From the NCBI GenBank assembly GCA_011390155.1, contig JAABSW010000007.1:1-64000 (forward strand): 64,000 bases of DNA. The letters run 5' to 3'. Shown here in pieces: positions 15,196-24,981 of the stretch. This stretch comes from Clostridiaceae bacterium. Its GTDB lineage: Bacteria; Bacillota; Clostridia; Peptostreptococcales; Tindalliaceae. The stretch's first letter is position 1. Every line of letters begins with the position of its first letter. A model generated the notes under the pieces. It saw only the letters and a program-made list of their open reading frames with translations, was not told where the DNA came from and ran no database searches. The translations under genes and the position numbers were made by a program.

Positions 15196-15954
15196 TTAAA
15201 TGGTCCACTCATCATGAATGATGCCAAGCAGTACCCACTCACCATTTTGTTCCTCCAACACTAACCGCAGGCTGCGCCAGTCCATTCCATCGAAATTAGG
15301 GTCAAAACCAGTAAAATGAAATTCTACAAAACTGGCATTCGGGTAAACCTGGGAGATGTTCACCAAAGTATTTCCTGTACCAACGACGGTGTTGTTACCA
15401 ATCATGTGCGGATTGGCAAAATCCTGGTCATAGATAAACCGATCATAATAATCATCAAAATCCATGTCAATGGGGTCTCCGGTTCCGTCAAAAGCTCCCC
15501 AGTTGTACACCGTCTGGTCTTGCATGGCCGTTTCCAGGTCAAGGGCTGAATAGACCCTGTCGGTGGTCACATTAACGTAACCATAGGGAGAAAACCTGAC
15601 CCCATCTACTGGGTCCACGTACTGGGCCACAGCTACAAAGTCTTCATCACCAATGAGTTCAACCAAAGTCATGGCCGTCATCAACAGTGATGATGAGATA
15701 CTGCTCAGTTCCATTTCCAGTTGGCCCACCTGTCCTTCCAAGGTTGCCACCTGAGAGGCCATCTCTTCATTTTCCTGGGTCAAATCCTGGATTGTCTGTT
15801 CCTGTTCAGCCATGGTCTCTTCCAACTGTGTTGTTTCATTGTCTGCCGGTCCTGTCCCTCCATTCTGAGGGGTGCAGCTAATAAGTAACAATGACAACAC
15901 CATCAAAACAGCCAGTGTTTTCAAACGTTGACTTTTTCCATTCTTAGTATCCAT
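15196..15954 (-). CDS. Coiled-coil lipoprotein of unknown function
   Basis: 252 residues from the ATG at 15954, which has AAAGGAG 9 nt upstream. The signal peptide ends in lipobox LISC (about residue 27). Residues about 45-90 are a heptad-type coiled coil (ETMAEQEQTIQDLTQENEEM, then GQVGQLEMELSSI). The C-terminal part (about 95-252) is a soluble alpha/beta region with many acidic and aromatic residues, ending WVLLGIIHDEWTI; this terminal pattern recalls NTF2-like secreted domains but is not enough for a family call. It would stand away from the membrane on its coiled coil. No operon partner is evident. Confidence 0.7.
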   Translation of the reverse strand: MDTKNGKSQRLKTLAVLMVLSLLLISCTPQNGGTGPADNETTQLEETMAEQEQTIQDLTQENEEMASQVATLEGQVGQLEMELSSISSSLLMTAMTLVELIGDEDFVAVAQYVDPVDGVRFSPYGYVNVTTDRVYSALDLETAMQDQTVYNWGAFDGTGDPIDMDFDDYYDRFIYDQDFANPHMIGNNTVVGTGNTLVNISQVYPNASFVEFHFTGFDPNFDGMDWRSLRLVLEEQNGEWVLLGIIHDEWTI

Positions 15955-16057
15955 GCTTCTCATCTCCTTTATGCCTTCCAATAGGTTCATTTCTAAGGTT
16001 ATCCCACCTATCGTGGTGATATTCGATTGATACCCTGATCTTGGAGATATACGCCAT

Positions 16058-16119
16058 GAAAAAATGAAAACCCCTTTTCCACTCTTATGTGATGCAAACA
16101 AAGAGAGAATAGGGGTTTT
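16058..16119 (-). terminator. Rho-independent terminator after the Cache-type chemoreceptor gene
   Basis: Outer stem AAAACCCC/GGGGTTTT (16067-16074 with 16112-16119), with inner CTCTT/AAGAG pairing. On the minus strand the stem is followed by TTTTCATTTTTT. Confidence 0.75.
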
Positions 16120-16121
16120 AT

Positions 16122-18161
16122 TTAAATCTTAAATTGCTGTACCAGACGATTTAATTCTTCTGCAATTTGTGACAATTCTTCACTGGAATTTGCGATTTCT
16201 GCCATTGCAGCCGTCTGTTCTTCCACAGATGCCGAAGCTTCTTCTGATCCGGCAGCATTCTCTTCAGAAATGGCCGATAAATTTTGGAGGATTTGTGTGA
16301 TTTCATCTTTTTTCTTTTCTATTTCGTGTCCAGATGTGTTAACCTCCTGGATGGATTTTTTCATGGTTTCAATGGCTGAATTAATACCAGCAAATTTTTG
16401 ATTTGTTTCTTCCACGCTGTTTGATTGGTCTTCAATGATTTTTGAAACCTCTTCCATGGTTTTTACAGCGTTACCAGTTTGTCCTGTCAACTCGTCCATG
16501 ATAGTGCTGATTTCACCTGTGAACCGGTTTGATTCCTCAGCCAATTTTCTGATTTCCTCAGCCACTACTGCAAATCCACGGCCTGCCTCTCCAGCACGGG
16601 CTGCCTCGATGGCAGCGTTTAATGCCAGTAAATTGGTCTGTTCTGCAATGTTTTTAATCATACCGCTGGCTTTATTGATACGCTCCGCACTATTACTGGT
16701 ATTTATAATAACCTCATGCACCTGTGCCGATCCTTGGCTGCTTTTTTTGGTTTTACCGATTAACTGTTCCAATGTATTAATGCCTTCATCCTTTAGTTGG
16801 CTGACCAAATCTGTCGCCTGGTTCAGTGCCATCAATGCTGTCTTATCTTTTTCCACCACTTCGCCCAGCTCTCCGGCTGCCATTGCACCCTTTTCAGTGT
16901 CTTTTGCCTGATCACCGGCACCCTTGGCAATTTCTTCAATGGTTCGTGCCACTTCATCAGAAGCCGTGGCAGACTGCTGGCTGGTGGCTGTCAGTTCTTC
17001 AGAGGAAGCCGCCACCTGTTCAGAAGCTTCAATGACGTTACGAATCATTTTTTTCATAGAATCCTGCATATACCGGATCGCTTCAGCTATGTCTCCAATT
17101 TCATCTCTCCGATGGCTTAATTCTGCTGGCAGATCTTGCCGGAAATCTCCCCCGGCCATGGCACCTGCCTGACCACCCAATATGCGAAGTGTTTTTATAA
17201 CACTGCTTGATGTCGAAAATAGAATAATTCCCAACAATAGTAGTCCCGCCAGTCCTCCACCAATGGCCATCATTACATTTCGATTAATGGCTGCGTTCAC
17301 CTGCGCCATGGAAAAACCGATGGCCACCGCACCTTGCAACTCATCATTTATCACAGCTGGATAGATCACATCGTAAACTGTTTCTCCATTGAAATCCCAC
17401 ATTTGCGAATAGGGAACACCATTTTGAGCCGCTGATATGCTGCCTTCATCATCAAAAACGATGCCCAGTTCATTGATATCGTTGTGGGCAATGGTTTCCA
17501 ATTCCTGGTCCATTACCAAAGCGTAAATGACTTCATCCGAGGAGGCCATTTCCTGTACCAAGGATTGGTAGCTAAACCTTTCTGTTAATGTCTGTACTTC
17601 TTCCGCAGATATTCCAACTTGTATAAAATCACCTGAATTGCTTCGCAGGTATCCATATTTAAAAAAGTTCCCTGATTCAGTGTCCATGCGTATGTCTTCC
17701 ATGAGACTCTGTTGTCCGCTGACCATAAAATTATGTACCGGATGGCCAGCCTCAGGCTGCCACCCAATATAGGCAGGTACCGTAGAATAAATCGTTTCAC
17801 CCTGATCGTTGTACCAGAAAAGATCTGATATACCAAAGTCCTCTGCCAAACTCAGCAGTAGTTCATCACTCATTTCCTCTTCGTTACGCACAGCCATCCG
17901 TGCTGCGGTCAATATTTTTTCTTCCAATAATAGGTTCATGGTTTCCAGTGAGTCAATGTTATCTTCAACCCGACTGATAAACTGACTGGCAGTGTAATAT
18001 CCGTTTTCCTCCATCTGGTTCAAAAGACTTTCTCTGCTAAACCATGAACTGGCAGCGCTAATAGCTGACACGACAATGATTACTACCAATAACGGAACCA
18101 CAACCAATCTGGTTTTTATGGTACCTTTCCTTACATCACTTTTTCTCTGTTTCAGCTCCAT
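16122..18161 (-). CDS. Methyl-accepting chemotaxis protein (Cache-type sensor)
   Basis: 679 residues. TM1 is at about 18-38 and TM2 near 298-318, enclosing a large extracytoplasmic domain that looks like a double-Cache module ([40 protein letters not shown]). A HAMP linker follows, then a signalling domain with the highly conserved tip [41 protein letters not shown]. It senses an unknown small ligand and controls CheA. The start at 18161 has GGAAGG 9 nt upstream; 11 extra codons are possible upstream. It has its own sigma-A-like promoter and terminator. Confidence 0.9.
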   Translation of the reverse strand: MELKQRKSDVRKGTIKTRLVVVPLLVVIIVVSAISAASSWFSRESLLNQMEENGYYTASQFISRVEDNIDSLETMNLLLEEKILTAARMAVRNEEEMSDELLLSLAEDFGISDLFWYNDQGETIYSTVPAYIGWQPEAGHPVHNFMVSGQQSLMEDIRMDTESGNFFKYGYLRSNSGDFIQVGISAEEVQTLTERFSYQSLVQEMASSDEVIYALVMDQELETIAHNDINELGIVFDDEGSISAAQNGVPYSQMWDFNGETVYDVIYPAVINDELQGAVAIGFSMAQVNAAINRNVMMAIGGGLAGLLLLGIILFSTSSSVIKTLRILGGQAGAMAGGDFRQDLPAELSHRRDEIGDIAEAIRYMQDSMKKMIRNVIEASEQVAASSEELTATSQQSATASDEVARTIEEIAKGAGDQAKDTEKGAMAAGELGEVVEKDKTALMALNQATDLVSQLKDEGINTLEQLIGKTKKSSQGSAQVHEVIINTSNSAERINKASGMIKNIAEQTNLLALNAAIEAARAGEAGRGFAVVAEEIRKLAEESNRFTGEISTIMDELTGQTGNAVKTMEEVSKIIEDQSNSVEETNQKFAGINSAIETMKKSIQEVNTSGHEIEKKKDEITQILQNLSAISEENAAGSEEASASVEEQTAAMAEIANSSEELSQIAEELNRLVQQFKI

Positions 18162-18250
18162 CTGATCCATCCTTCCACTCATCAACGTTTGCAAAAGATT
18201 AGCACACTCATTTAAGGTAATAATCGTGATTAATATGTATGCTTGATCAT

Positions 18251-18278
18251 TTTATATGAGCTGTCAATCTATTGTCAA
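18251..18278 (-). promoter_or_regulatory. Promoter of the Cache-type chemoreceptor gene
   Basis: -35 TTGACA (18278-18273), 16-nt spacer, -10 TATAAA (18256-18251), about 90 nt before the start codon. Confidence 0.6.
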
Positions 18279-18321
18279 TCATTATCTCATCAATGGATAG
18301 AACTTTTTCTATTTAACCTAA

Positions 18322-18363
18322 ATCGCCCTGTTCTGGAAATGATTAATTCCAAAACAGGGCGAT
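18322..18363. repeat. Long interrupted inverted repeat
   Basis: 11-bp arms ATCGCCCTGTT/AACAGGGCGAT plus inner GGAA/TTCC. There is no T-run on either side, so it is not a classic terminator. It lies between the chemoreceptor promoter and the LuxR-type gene's 3' end. Confidence 0.6.
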
Positions 18364-18466
18364 CTCCGTCCATAGGCGTTCTTCATCGAATAAGCAGGCG
18401 TCCTTATTCTTTTTTCCTTTTTTATTATCTCTATTGACCTAAGAATATCATCCTCAGAAGATCATC

Positions 18467-18517
18467 ACCACACCCGAAATGGGTGGTCTTTATTCCCACC
18501 CCTTTCGGGTAGGTGGT
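18467..18517. repeat. GC-rich imperfect hairpin after the LuxR-type gene
   Basis: Arms of about 20 nt (18467-18486 and 18496-18517) share ACCAC, CCCGAAA and GGGTGG with their complements. No T-run follows on either strand. It may be a structured 3' end or a repeat of the extragenic palindrome kind. Between it and the upstream inverted repeat no gene is seen. Confidence 0.55.
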
Positions 18518-18527
18518 CTTACACAGC

Positions 18528-20015
18528 CTAATTTTCCTGCATCAGAGGGCTTATGAGCTTGATGAGTTCCATTTTATTATTCACATGCATTTTTTGGTAG
18601 ATGTTTTTTGCATGATACTTTGTTGTGTTCTCGGAAATGACAAGTGCATCGGATATCGCTTTGTAGGTATATCCCTGGTTTAACAATTCCACTACTTCCA
18701 TCTCCCGGTCAGTCAATTGATATGATTCTTGTAATGCAATCAAGGGATTAACCGAAACCTCTATTTCCATTTGGTTCTCGGTGTCTTTTTGCTTTCTATA
18801 TGGGGCCAGGTTCATTAGAAAGATGTGCTGACTGAACAGGCGGGACAATTCACTGTTTAAGAGAGGCATAATCGCCAAACTCATAAATATGACGACAAAA
18901 GCATTGAATGTTATGTCTGAAGCCGATGAACCAGGGATTCTGACCATGTCTTCTCCCGTTATTCGTCCAATAATGGTGCCCAGGGTGTTGGCTGCCAAAC
19001 CCAGTCCCAGGATGAGGGAAGGGCGATTGGCATAGTCAAGAAAACTTGCCGTTAAACTCCACCAGAATAAATCAAATACACCAATGGCAAAAAACATCAG
19101 AGAAGTGATAAATAAAAAGCTGGAGACCGAAACCTGGAGCCGGGCAAAGAGTAAATAACCCAAGCCCATCATGGCCAGGGCGACATACAACATCTGGGCC
19201 CGGTTCACCTGTTTGGGAAGGTTGCGTAGTACCAGCAGTGCAACAATGTAGGGCACCGCCCAATAAAAACTGGTGAGCAGCATAAAGGGTTTGAAAACAG
19301 GCATGATTACCTGATGGGTGATGCCAGCGTTTAGGGTAATCAGTGCAATAAACACGCAGAGCCACACAAAGGGTCGGATGAGGGTTTTTTGTTCACGATG
19401 AAAGGTTTCCACTTCTGTATCCTGTCCTGCACCATTAATAACAACCCGTTGTAACCGAAGCAGGCTTAACAGCGCACACAGCAGCAACACCAATGCCAGT
19501 AATTCTCCCGATCGCACATCCCAGTTAATGGTTAAAACGTTGATCACAATCATTAATAGATTGGCACCAATCAGAATATCTGCCACTGCCACAAATCTTT
19601 TATCAGACGACACATGAAATTTTAAAAAGTACCCCAGGGAAGCCAGGTAAAGGCCTGACAGAAAAGCCATGACCACAGCCGTCGCTGCCCAAAGATCAGT
19701 GAAATCGGTCAGGAATATGCCACTGCCCACCATGGAGATGATCACTGAGGTAAACATGGCATACCAGGCACCCTGGATTGATTTTACCAACAAAGCACCT
19801 GTTGCCAAACCTCCAATGTGAACCAGCAATAAAAATGATATTAGTAAGGGCTTCACCAATGATGCCTCTTCAAAAAGAATCCTTAACACTGGACCGTTTA
19901 AGGGCATCACAAGCACCCACCCATAAAAAAAGATGGCATTGAAAACAGTCAGGTAAGACGGTTGGTAAAACTTCCCTGAATTTTTTTGGAACTCAGCGGT
20001 GGTTTGTTCACTCAT
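18528..20015 (-). CDS. Membrane-embedded LuxR-family transcription regulator (12-TM MFS-like sensor)
   Basis: 495 residues. Residues about 20-390 form roughly 12 hydrophobic helices in MFS-like arrangement; residues about 430-495 form a LuxR-type HTH (LTDREMEVVELLNQGYTYKAI, then SENTTKYHAKNIYQKMHV). Such membrane-bound LuxR regulators are known mainly in Actinobacteria (Eggerthella relatives) and some Firmicutes, where they control a neighbouring gene in response to an unknown ligand. The start at 20015 has GGAGG 6 nt upstream; a longer frame to 20099 lacks a site. It follows the Lgt-family gene by 46 nt on the same strand. Confidence 0.85.
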   Translation of the reverse strand: MSEQTTAEFQKNSGKFYQPSYLTVFNAIFFYGWVLVMPLNGPVLRILFEEASLVKPLLISFLLLVHIGGLATGALLVKSIQGAWYAMFTSVIISMVGSGIFLTDFTDLWAATAVVMAFLSGLYLASLGYFLKFHVSSDKRFVAVADILIGANLLMIVINVLTINWDVRSGELLALVLLLCALLSLLRLQRVVINGAGQDTEVETFHREQKTLIRPFVWLCVFIALITLNAGITHQVIMPVFKPFMLLTSFYWAVPYIVALLVLRNLPKQVNRAQMLYVALAMMGLGYLLFARLQVSVSSFLFITSLMFFAIGVFDLFWWSLTASFLDYANRPSLILGLGLAANTLGTIIGRITGEDMVRIPGSSASDITFNAFVVIFMSLAIMPLLNSELSRLFSQHIFLMNLAPYRKQKDTENQMEIEVSVNPLIALQESYQLTDREMEVVELLNQGYTYKAISDALVISENTTKYHAKNIYQKMHVNNKMELIKLISPLMQEN

Positions 20016-20061
20016 GAAATTCCTCCAAAAACATTCTGTTTGCTCCCTGACTGATATTTTA

Positions 20062-20928
20062 TCATATTTTTCTCTTTGGTGTTTCTTTCTGGAATTCAAG
20101 GAATGATCGATGAAGCATTAAACCAAAAATAAACAATGAGAACCCATAGACCATTGGTCCTCGAATGAAGTTGGACAGTGTTGTTGCTGATGGAAAATCC
20201 CTGTAATAGTAAACGATAAGACGACCAAGGCTGAAAACCAAACCAAATAGTGCGGTGGCAAGTCCAGACCCAGTACTGGTCCGTTTAAAGCGCAACACAG
20301 TGTAAACGACCAGTGAAGCAGTTATGGCAACCAGCATTTCATATAGCTGGGTTGGGTGCCGTTGAATTAATTTGACACCAAATATGCCGGCACTGGCAGC
20401 GTTCACTCCGATGATACGTGTGATGGCGTTTCCATCTGCCATGGAAAATGTCATACCCCAGGGCAGGTCTGTGGGAACACCGTAACAACAGCCGTTGAAA
20501 AAACACCCCATCCGCATGATGGCCACAGAAATCCCGACATGAAACACCAGCGGATCGGTTATGGCAAAGAGGGGTACTTTTTTTCTGCGGGCAACATAAA
20601 GCCATAATAGCAAGACAAGCAACAACCCGCCATGGAGGCTGAAATTTTTCAGATTCCATGCCCACAAAATGTCCGGATCTGATACTATCCGTTGATAATA
20701 CAATAGGCCATACAAGAGTCTGGCACCCACGAAGAAAGCCGCAATGCTGCTGATTGACAGCAAAGATACCTGCCTGGTATTTATATTTATCAGCCTGATT
20801 TCCTTCGTTCTTAACATCCTTGTCAAGGTTAAAACCATGTAAACAGCCGCCATGATTCCAAAAAATAAATAGGAGGAAACCGGCAAGACCGCTTCTCCAA
20901 AAGTAATTCTAAAAAGAATCGGTCGCAT
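20062..20928 (-). CDS. lgt: Prolipoprotein diacylglyceryl transferase-family membrane protein
   Basis: 288 residues with about seven membrane helices. Family marks seen are FSLHGGLL (the conserved HGG region), RMGCFFNGCCYG (Arg and Asn of the lipid-binding signature, here in the Cys-rich variant) and RHPTQLYE. Lgt moves diacylglycerol from phosphatidylglycerol to lipobox cysteines. The GCFFNGCCYG form is more typical of Lgt paralogues than of the housekeeping enzyme (usually GRxGNFxNxExYG), so it may act on special substrates. The start at 20928 has AAAGGAGG 7 nt upstream. It is paired with the membrane LuxR gene downstream. Confidence 0.75.
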   Translation of the reverse strand: MRPILFRITFGEAVLPVSSYLFFGIMAAVYMVLTLTRMLRTKEIRLININTRQVSLLSISSIAAFFVGARLLYGLLYYQRIVSDPDILWAWNLKNFSLHGGLLLVLLLWLYVARRKKVPLFAITDPLVFHVGISVAIMRMGCFFNGCCYGVPTDLPWGMTFSMADGNAITRIIGVNAASAGIFGVKLIQRHPTQLYEMLVAITASLVVYTVLRFKRTSTGSGLATALFGLVFSLGRLIVYYYRDFPSATTLSNFIRGPMVYGFSLFIFGLMLHRSFLEFQKETPKRKI

Positions 20929-20999
20929 GCGATTTCCTCCTTTAGCCATCAAATGCTACAGTATAAACAGGATTCTGATAACTAATTCTTTCCCTTTAA

Positions 21000-23222
21000 T
21001 TACTTCTGCACATTCCAGTCACCACTCATGAGATAGTCCACACCTACATAATCACGATACTCTGTTTCTGAAGTGGTTAATCTCATGGTTCCCTGAAGTT
21101 TCCCTCCCGGCAGAACAGTACCCTGGTACACCCAACTCCCAGCACCCTCTTCCACTATTTGGGTAAAACTCACCTTGTCCTGGTTTGTTTTTACCTGCAC
21201 CTGCGATTCTTCACTAATATCTTCACATCCCTTGCCAGGAAATGCCCGTTCAAAGTCCGCTTGCAAGGTTGCTGTGTATTGATTGCTCTCTTCACTCTTT
21301 GAAACCTTTATGGTGAGAGGGATTGGTGTGCCTTTCATACTTTCGGCCTGATCAATGGCTTCACGGATTTGCTGCTGCACATCCGCAGCCATTAAATCAA
21401 TCTCTTCACACTGTTCATCATTGGGGCCTTCGTAATCCGGAACAGATGCAGGATCTTCCAGTGATTGTCTCAGGGCTTTAACCACAGGGGTATCTGTCAG
21501 TACCAAGGTGCCAGTATAGGTGCCTGCTTCCAGTTCCAGCACCATATAACCCATTTCAATCAATTTCTCTTTGTATGCTTCTTCCCCATTTACATACCTG
21601 ATTCTGATTAGTTCAGCCAAATGTTCCACCAGTATTTCACTGTCCTTCAATTCGCCTATATGATCCATGCCACGAGTCTGGTCATGAAGATCGCCTCTGC
21701 GAATTACCAGGTCATACCGTCCCACTTCTACCATAATTCGTTCGATTTGTCCGTGAAGGCGGTGAAGCATTTGTTCGATGGAAGTGTCGTAAGGATACCA
21801 GCTGCTTCCTTTTTTCAGCAAACCCCATTCATCCAGCTGGCGGATAATCTCCATCTGGTCTTCTTCCAACTGCCTTAGTTCCTCTTCCTGTTTTGACCGT
21901 TCATTAAACTGCTCACGAAGTGATTCTTTGGCTTCTCTTTTAATCTCATTTCTTTTCTCTTCCGAAACTTCATCCGGGTGAATGCCCCGGATACTGGCGT
22001 AACGGTTAATGGCATCTATTTCAATCTGCCGGGCCACACCTCTCATCTGGTCATATAACTCATCAAATTTTCCTGCTTCCACATTGTAGCCCCAGGGAAT
22101 ACGACTGGAAGCACCATTGACGAAGATCTGGTACGCTTTTTCCACTTCATCATTTCGCCAGTTGTTAATGCGGGTGTCCACCACATCGATCCAAACTTTT
22201 GCCACTTTGTACACCGCTGTGTTTTCTGCAATGGACTGGGCCAGCATTCGACCGGCACCTGAATAGTCACCTTCCCACAGATGACCAGCCGCTGCAGCTG
22301 CTGTTCCGGCACTGCCAAACAGGGTTTCCAGTGTGCCTGATTCCATGCTTTCCGCCAGGGTATCTCCCAACATGCCAGCCACACTTTCCGAGACTGCGGC
22401 GTAATCACCATTTTTCAAATTCATGGCAAGTTTTCCATATTCCAGCGGCGAAAGGTCCATCTCACCAATCACTGCATCAGCAATTTTACCAATTTCCGAC
22501 TCATTATTGGCATTAAACTGGGTTCGCATGATTTCAATGACCATTTCACGGGTGACATTCTCCACTTCGTCGCCCATTTGTTTCACGCCCCATGCTTCCA
22601 TGGCTTTGTCTTTGGCAAACTCTTCAATACGTTCTTCCTGGGTTAACTCAGCTGTCCCCAGTAAAAAGTTATGATAAGTCTCATAAACAATATAGCCCAC
22701 TTCTTCATTTACTTCCACAGCATTTTTGTATGTCCAGCCCATGTCTTCGTGGTAATGGACCCCTTTATATCCTTCTGTCTCGTCCAACTCATTCAGTTTA
22801 TCAGCATCAACCTTCACTTTCACCCTCATGGGCAGGTCTGAACGAAGCTGTTCTCCTTCAATGATAAACGACACCGGCACCCCCTCCGGGTCCATTTCCT
22901 GTTGACTGAAGTTCACATCGCTTTCCGGGTGAGACAGTGTAACCCTGGTCTCCTTTTCGAAAGCACCTTCTGGAATGGTAATCTCGATGCCGTGTGTGTC
23001 AAAATTTCCCAGTACAACCGGCTCACCACTGGTTTCATCTACCAGAGGTTCCGGTATGGTTGGCTCATAGTTCCAGGTATCGTCCAGTGATGCCGGTGCA
23101 CTCTCCACAATGACAGACCCTGGGTTTTCTGCCTCATCTCCACCACCACCACAAGCTGATAACAACAAACATACAGCCAAAATCACTGAAACAAAACGTA
23201 ACTGTTTTTTTCCTTTCATCAT
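21000..23222 (-). CDS. Large lipoprotein of unknown function with ZU5-like N-terminal domain
   Basis: 740 residues. The signal peptide ends in lipobox LSAC (about residue 24). Residues about 60-190 (HGIEITIPEGAFEKETRVTLS, then a sandwich-like run) resemble ZU5-type domains found in surface proteins. The middle (about 190-500) is strongly helical and charged (EERIEEFAKDKAMEAWG, KREAKESLREQFNERSKQEE), and the C-terminus (about 610-740) is again beta-rich. No catalytic motif is visible. The start at 23222 follows AAAGGAG by 8 nt. The gene is flanked by the Lgt-family gene, which could in principle modify it. Confidence 0.7.
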   Translation of the reverse strand: MMKGKKQLRFVSVILAVCLLLSACGGGGDEAENPGSVIVESAPASLDDTWNYEPTIPEPLVDETSGEPVVLGNFDTHGIEITIPEGAFEKETRVTLSHPESDVNFSQQEMDPEGVPVSFIIEGEQLRSDLPMRVKVKVDADKLNELDETEGYKGVHYHEDMGWTYKNAVEVNEEVGYIVYETYHNFLLGTAELTQEERIEEFAKDKAMEAWGVKQMGDEVENVTREMVIEIMRTQFNANNESEIGKIADAVIGEMDLSPLEYGKLAMNLKNGDYAAVSESVAGMLGDTLAESMESGTLETLFGSAGTAAAAAGHLWEGDYSGAGRMLAQSIAENTAVYKVAKVWIDVVDTRINNWRNDEVEKAYQIFVNGASSRIPWGYNVEAGKFDELYDQMRGVARQIEIDAINRYASIRGIHPDEVSEEKRNEIKREAKESLREQFNERSKQEEELRQLEEDQMEIIRQLDEWGLLKKGSSWYPYDTSIEQMLHRLHGQIERIMVEVGRYDLVIRRGDLHDQTRGMDHIGELKDSEILVEHLAELIRIRYVNGEEAYKEKLIEMGYMVLELEAGTYTGTLVLTDTPVVKALRQSLEDPASVPDYEGPNDEQCEEIDLMAADVQQQIREAIDQAESMKGTPIPLTIKVSKSEESNQYTATLQADFERAFPGKGCEDISEESQVQVKTNQDKVSFTQIVEEGAGSWVYQGTVLPGGKLQGTMRLTTSETEYRDYVGVDYLMSGDWNVQK

Positions 23223-23383
23223 CGACCTAGCTCCTTTCTCTCTATCTGTAGACTCCGCCCTTACTACCTGTCCAAATATAACTTTATTATACCGTTTGAA
23301 TGACACCTATGGTTGATTTCAGGTAAAATGTCACGATTTGCAAGCAAGACATTTTTTGACAATTCATGACAGAAAGCTTGCAT

Positions 23384-23418
23384 AAGAAAAGCTGATCCCA
23401 CGTATTCGTGAAATCAGC
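23384..23418 (-). terminator. Rho-independent terminator after the FMN reductase gene
   Basis: Stem GCTGAT/ATCAGC with inner CACG/CGTG, followed on the minus strand by TTTTCTTAT. Confidence 0.75.
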
Positions 23419-23454
23419 CCATCGAGCTGTACCCCTGTTTTAGTGTTTTCGACA

Positions 23455-24030
23455 CTAGCTGGGTTTACCGTGTTTCTCTTTTCCTTCCCTCATCACTTTC
23501 ATATACCAATCCAGTTCAGTGGCAAACTTGTCAAATCGTTTTTCATGGTCTGCCTGCAACGGGTTTCCTTCCTCATCGAAGGCTTTTGATACTTCAGGGA
23601 TCATGATCAACCTTGGTGGTATGATCATACCCAGGGTTCCCAGAAAAGCATGTAATTGAACCCCTGCCCTGACGCCGCTGAACCGTCCTGATGAGTAAGT
23701 GACCAAACCTGCGGGTTTGTGAAAGTATTCTTTGTAGAAATGATCCATCATATTACTGAGTGCAGGGGGTATGGAGTTGTTGTACTCACCACTGACAATG
23801 ACAAAGCCATCAGCCCCCCTGATCATGTCTGAGAGTTCTTTCATTTTTGGCGGTTTTTCATCGATTAGATATTCATGATACATTTTGTCAATCAACCCAA
23901 AATCGTATTCCTTTGGATCAATTAAGGTTACCTCGTGTCCTCTTTCCTTCAATCCACGAAGTACAAACCGGGCTGCTTTAATACCCTGTCGTTCTGTTCT
24001 GACAGATCCATAAAATACAAGTACCTTCAT
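23455..24030 (-). CDS. NADPH-dependent FMN reductase-family flavoprotein
   Basis: 191-residue flavodoxin-like fold. The FMN phosphate loop is YGSVRTERQG (about 8-17), and the family motif SGEYNNSIPPALSNMMDHF binds the flavin. Such enzymes reduce FMN, quinones, azo compounds or metals with NADPH and give oxidative-stress tolerance. AGGAGAG precedes the start. It stands alone between terminator and lipoprotein gene. Confidence 0.88.
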   Translation of the reverse strand: MKVLVFYGSVRTERQGIKAARFVLRGLKERGHEVTLIDPKEYDFGLIDKMYHEYLIDEKPPKMKELSDMIRGADGFVIVSGEYNNSIPPALSNMMDHFYKEYFHKPAGLVTYSSGRFSGVRAGVQLHAFLGTLGMIIPPRLIMIPEVSKAFDEEGNPLQADHEKRFDKFATELDWYMKVMREGKEKHGKPS

Positions 24031-24094
24031 CCATATCTCTCCTCGTCATTCCTCAAATGTATTGTTAGTGTATATCGCATTCCTGTTTATTTCA

Positions 24095-24895
24095 TTAATT
24101 GCCTGGGACAACTGGCATTTCAGGCATGTTCTCGAACATTTCTCCCATATCAATGACTTGATAATCCGACGGAATGTCGAACTGGCTGTCAGCCACGTTT
24201 CCTACTTCAAATTCTGTCACTTCCATGGTGTATTGTTCGTCAGGGTTCGTAGCCAGGCTTTCCACACGCATGGGAAACCCGTGGTCTTCATGAAGCCACA
24301 TCTTAACCCCCTGGCCCGATTCAGTGTCTATGCTTTGCACCACATGGCAGGGGATACCGTTGACATTTTCACGCCCCAAGTACTCCAGGTTCTGGTCATC
24401 CACATCTCCGGTAAAATCATCTGATGTGTATGGTTCCATGGTTTCATCCATTCCCATGTCCGCTGCTATCCTCATGGCAGTTTTTGATTGCGGGTCCAGG
24501 GTGTAAACAGCTTCATCGTCATAGATCATGATGAATAATTGTCCTTCCATTTCACTTTCAGACCTCATGTGGCCGCCCTTCATCCAGATGCGTGTTGTGG
24601 CACCATCCACTTCCAAACCCGACATGGTCATTTCATAATAGACTTCATCCATGGCCTGGCCGCTGCCAAACAGTTGTGCCAGTTCAGTTTCGCTCATTTC
24701 CTGACCTTCTTCAGCCGCTGGCGTTTCTTCTGGTTCCGGTTCGGCTGCAGGTTCCACCGTTTCCATCGGTTCTTCACTTTCATCTGGTTCCGGTGTTCCT
24801 TCACCACCTCCACAGCCCCACAGCAGCAGCGTGGTGATCAACAATAGACTGAGACTCCATGTCCATTTTTTGATAGGCGTGTTTTTAAATATCAT
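24095..24895 (-). CDS. Lipoprotein, DUF4412/LolA-like
   Basis: 266 residues. The signal peptide has lipobox LWGC (about residue 25), followed by a Glu/Pro-rich linker (about 30-75). The remainder has the half-barrel strand pattern of LolA/DUF4412-type lipid-binding folds: MTMSGLEVDGATTRIWMKGG, YTLDPQSKTAM, MWLHEDHGFPMRVES and a final strand series. These proteins bind a lipid or a regulator outside the membrane; the role here is unknown. GGGAG lies 6 nt before the chosen ATG (24895); 16 upstream codons lack a site. Confidence 0.65.
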   Translation of the reverse strand: MIFKNTPIKKWTWSLSLLLITTLLLWGCGGGEGTPEPDESEEPMETVEPAAEPEPEETPAAEEGQEMSETELAQLFGSGQAMDEVYYEMTMSGLEVDGATTRIWMKGGHMRSESEMEGQLFIMIYDDEAVYTLDPQSKTAMRIAADMGMDETMEPYTSDDFTGDVDDQNLEYLGRENVNGIPCHVVQSIDTESGQGVKMWLHEDHGFPMRVESLATNPDEQYTMEVTEFEVGNVADSQFDIPSDYQVIDMGEMFENMPEMPVVPGN

Positions 24896-24981
24896 TCTTC
24901 TCTCTCCCATCCTTTGGTACAAGGTCTTATTAACAGGATTCACTTGTATTAATACCCATTCCCCTCAACCACTATCACAAT

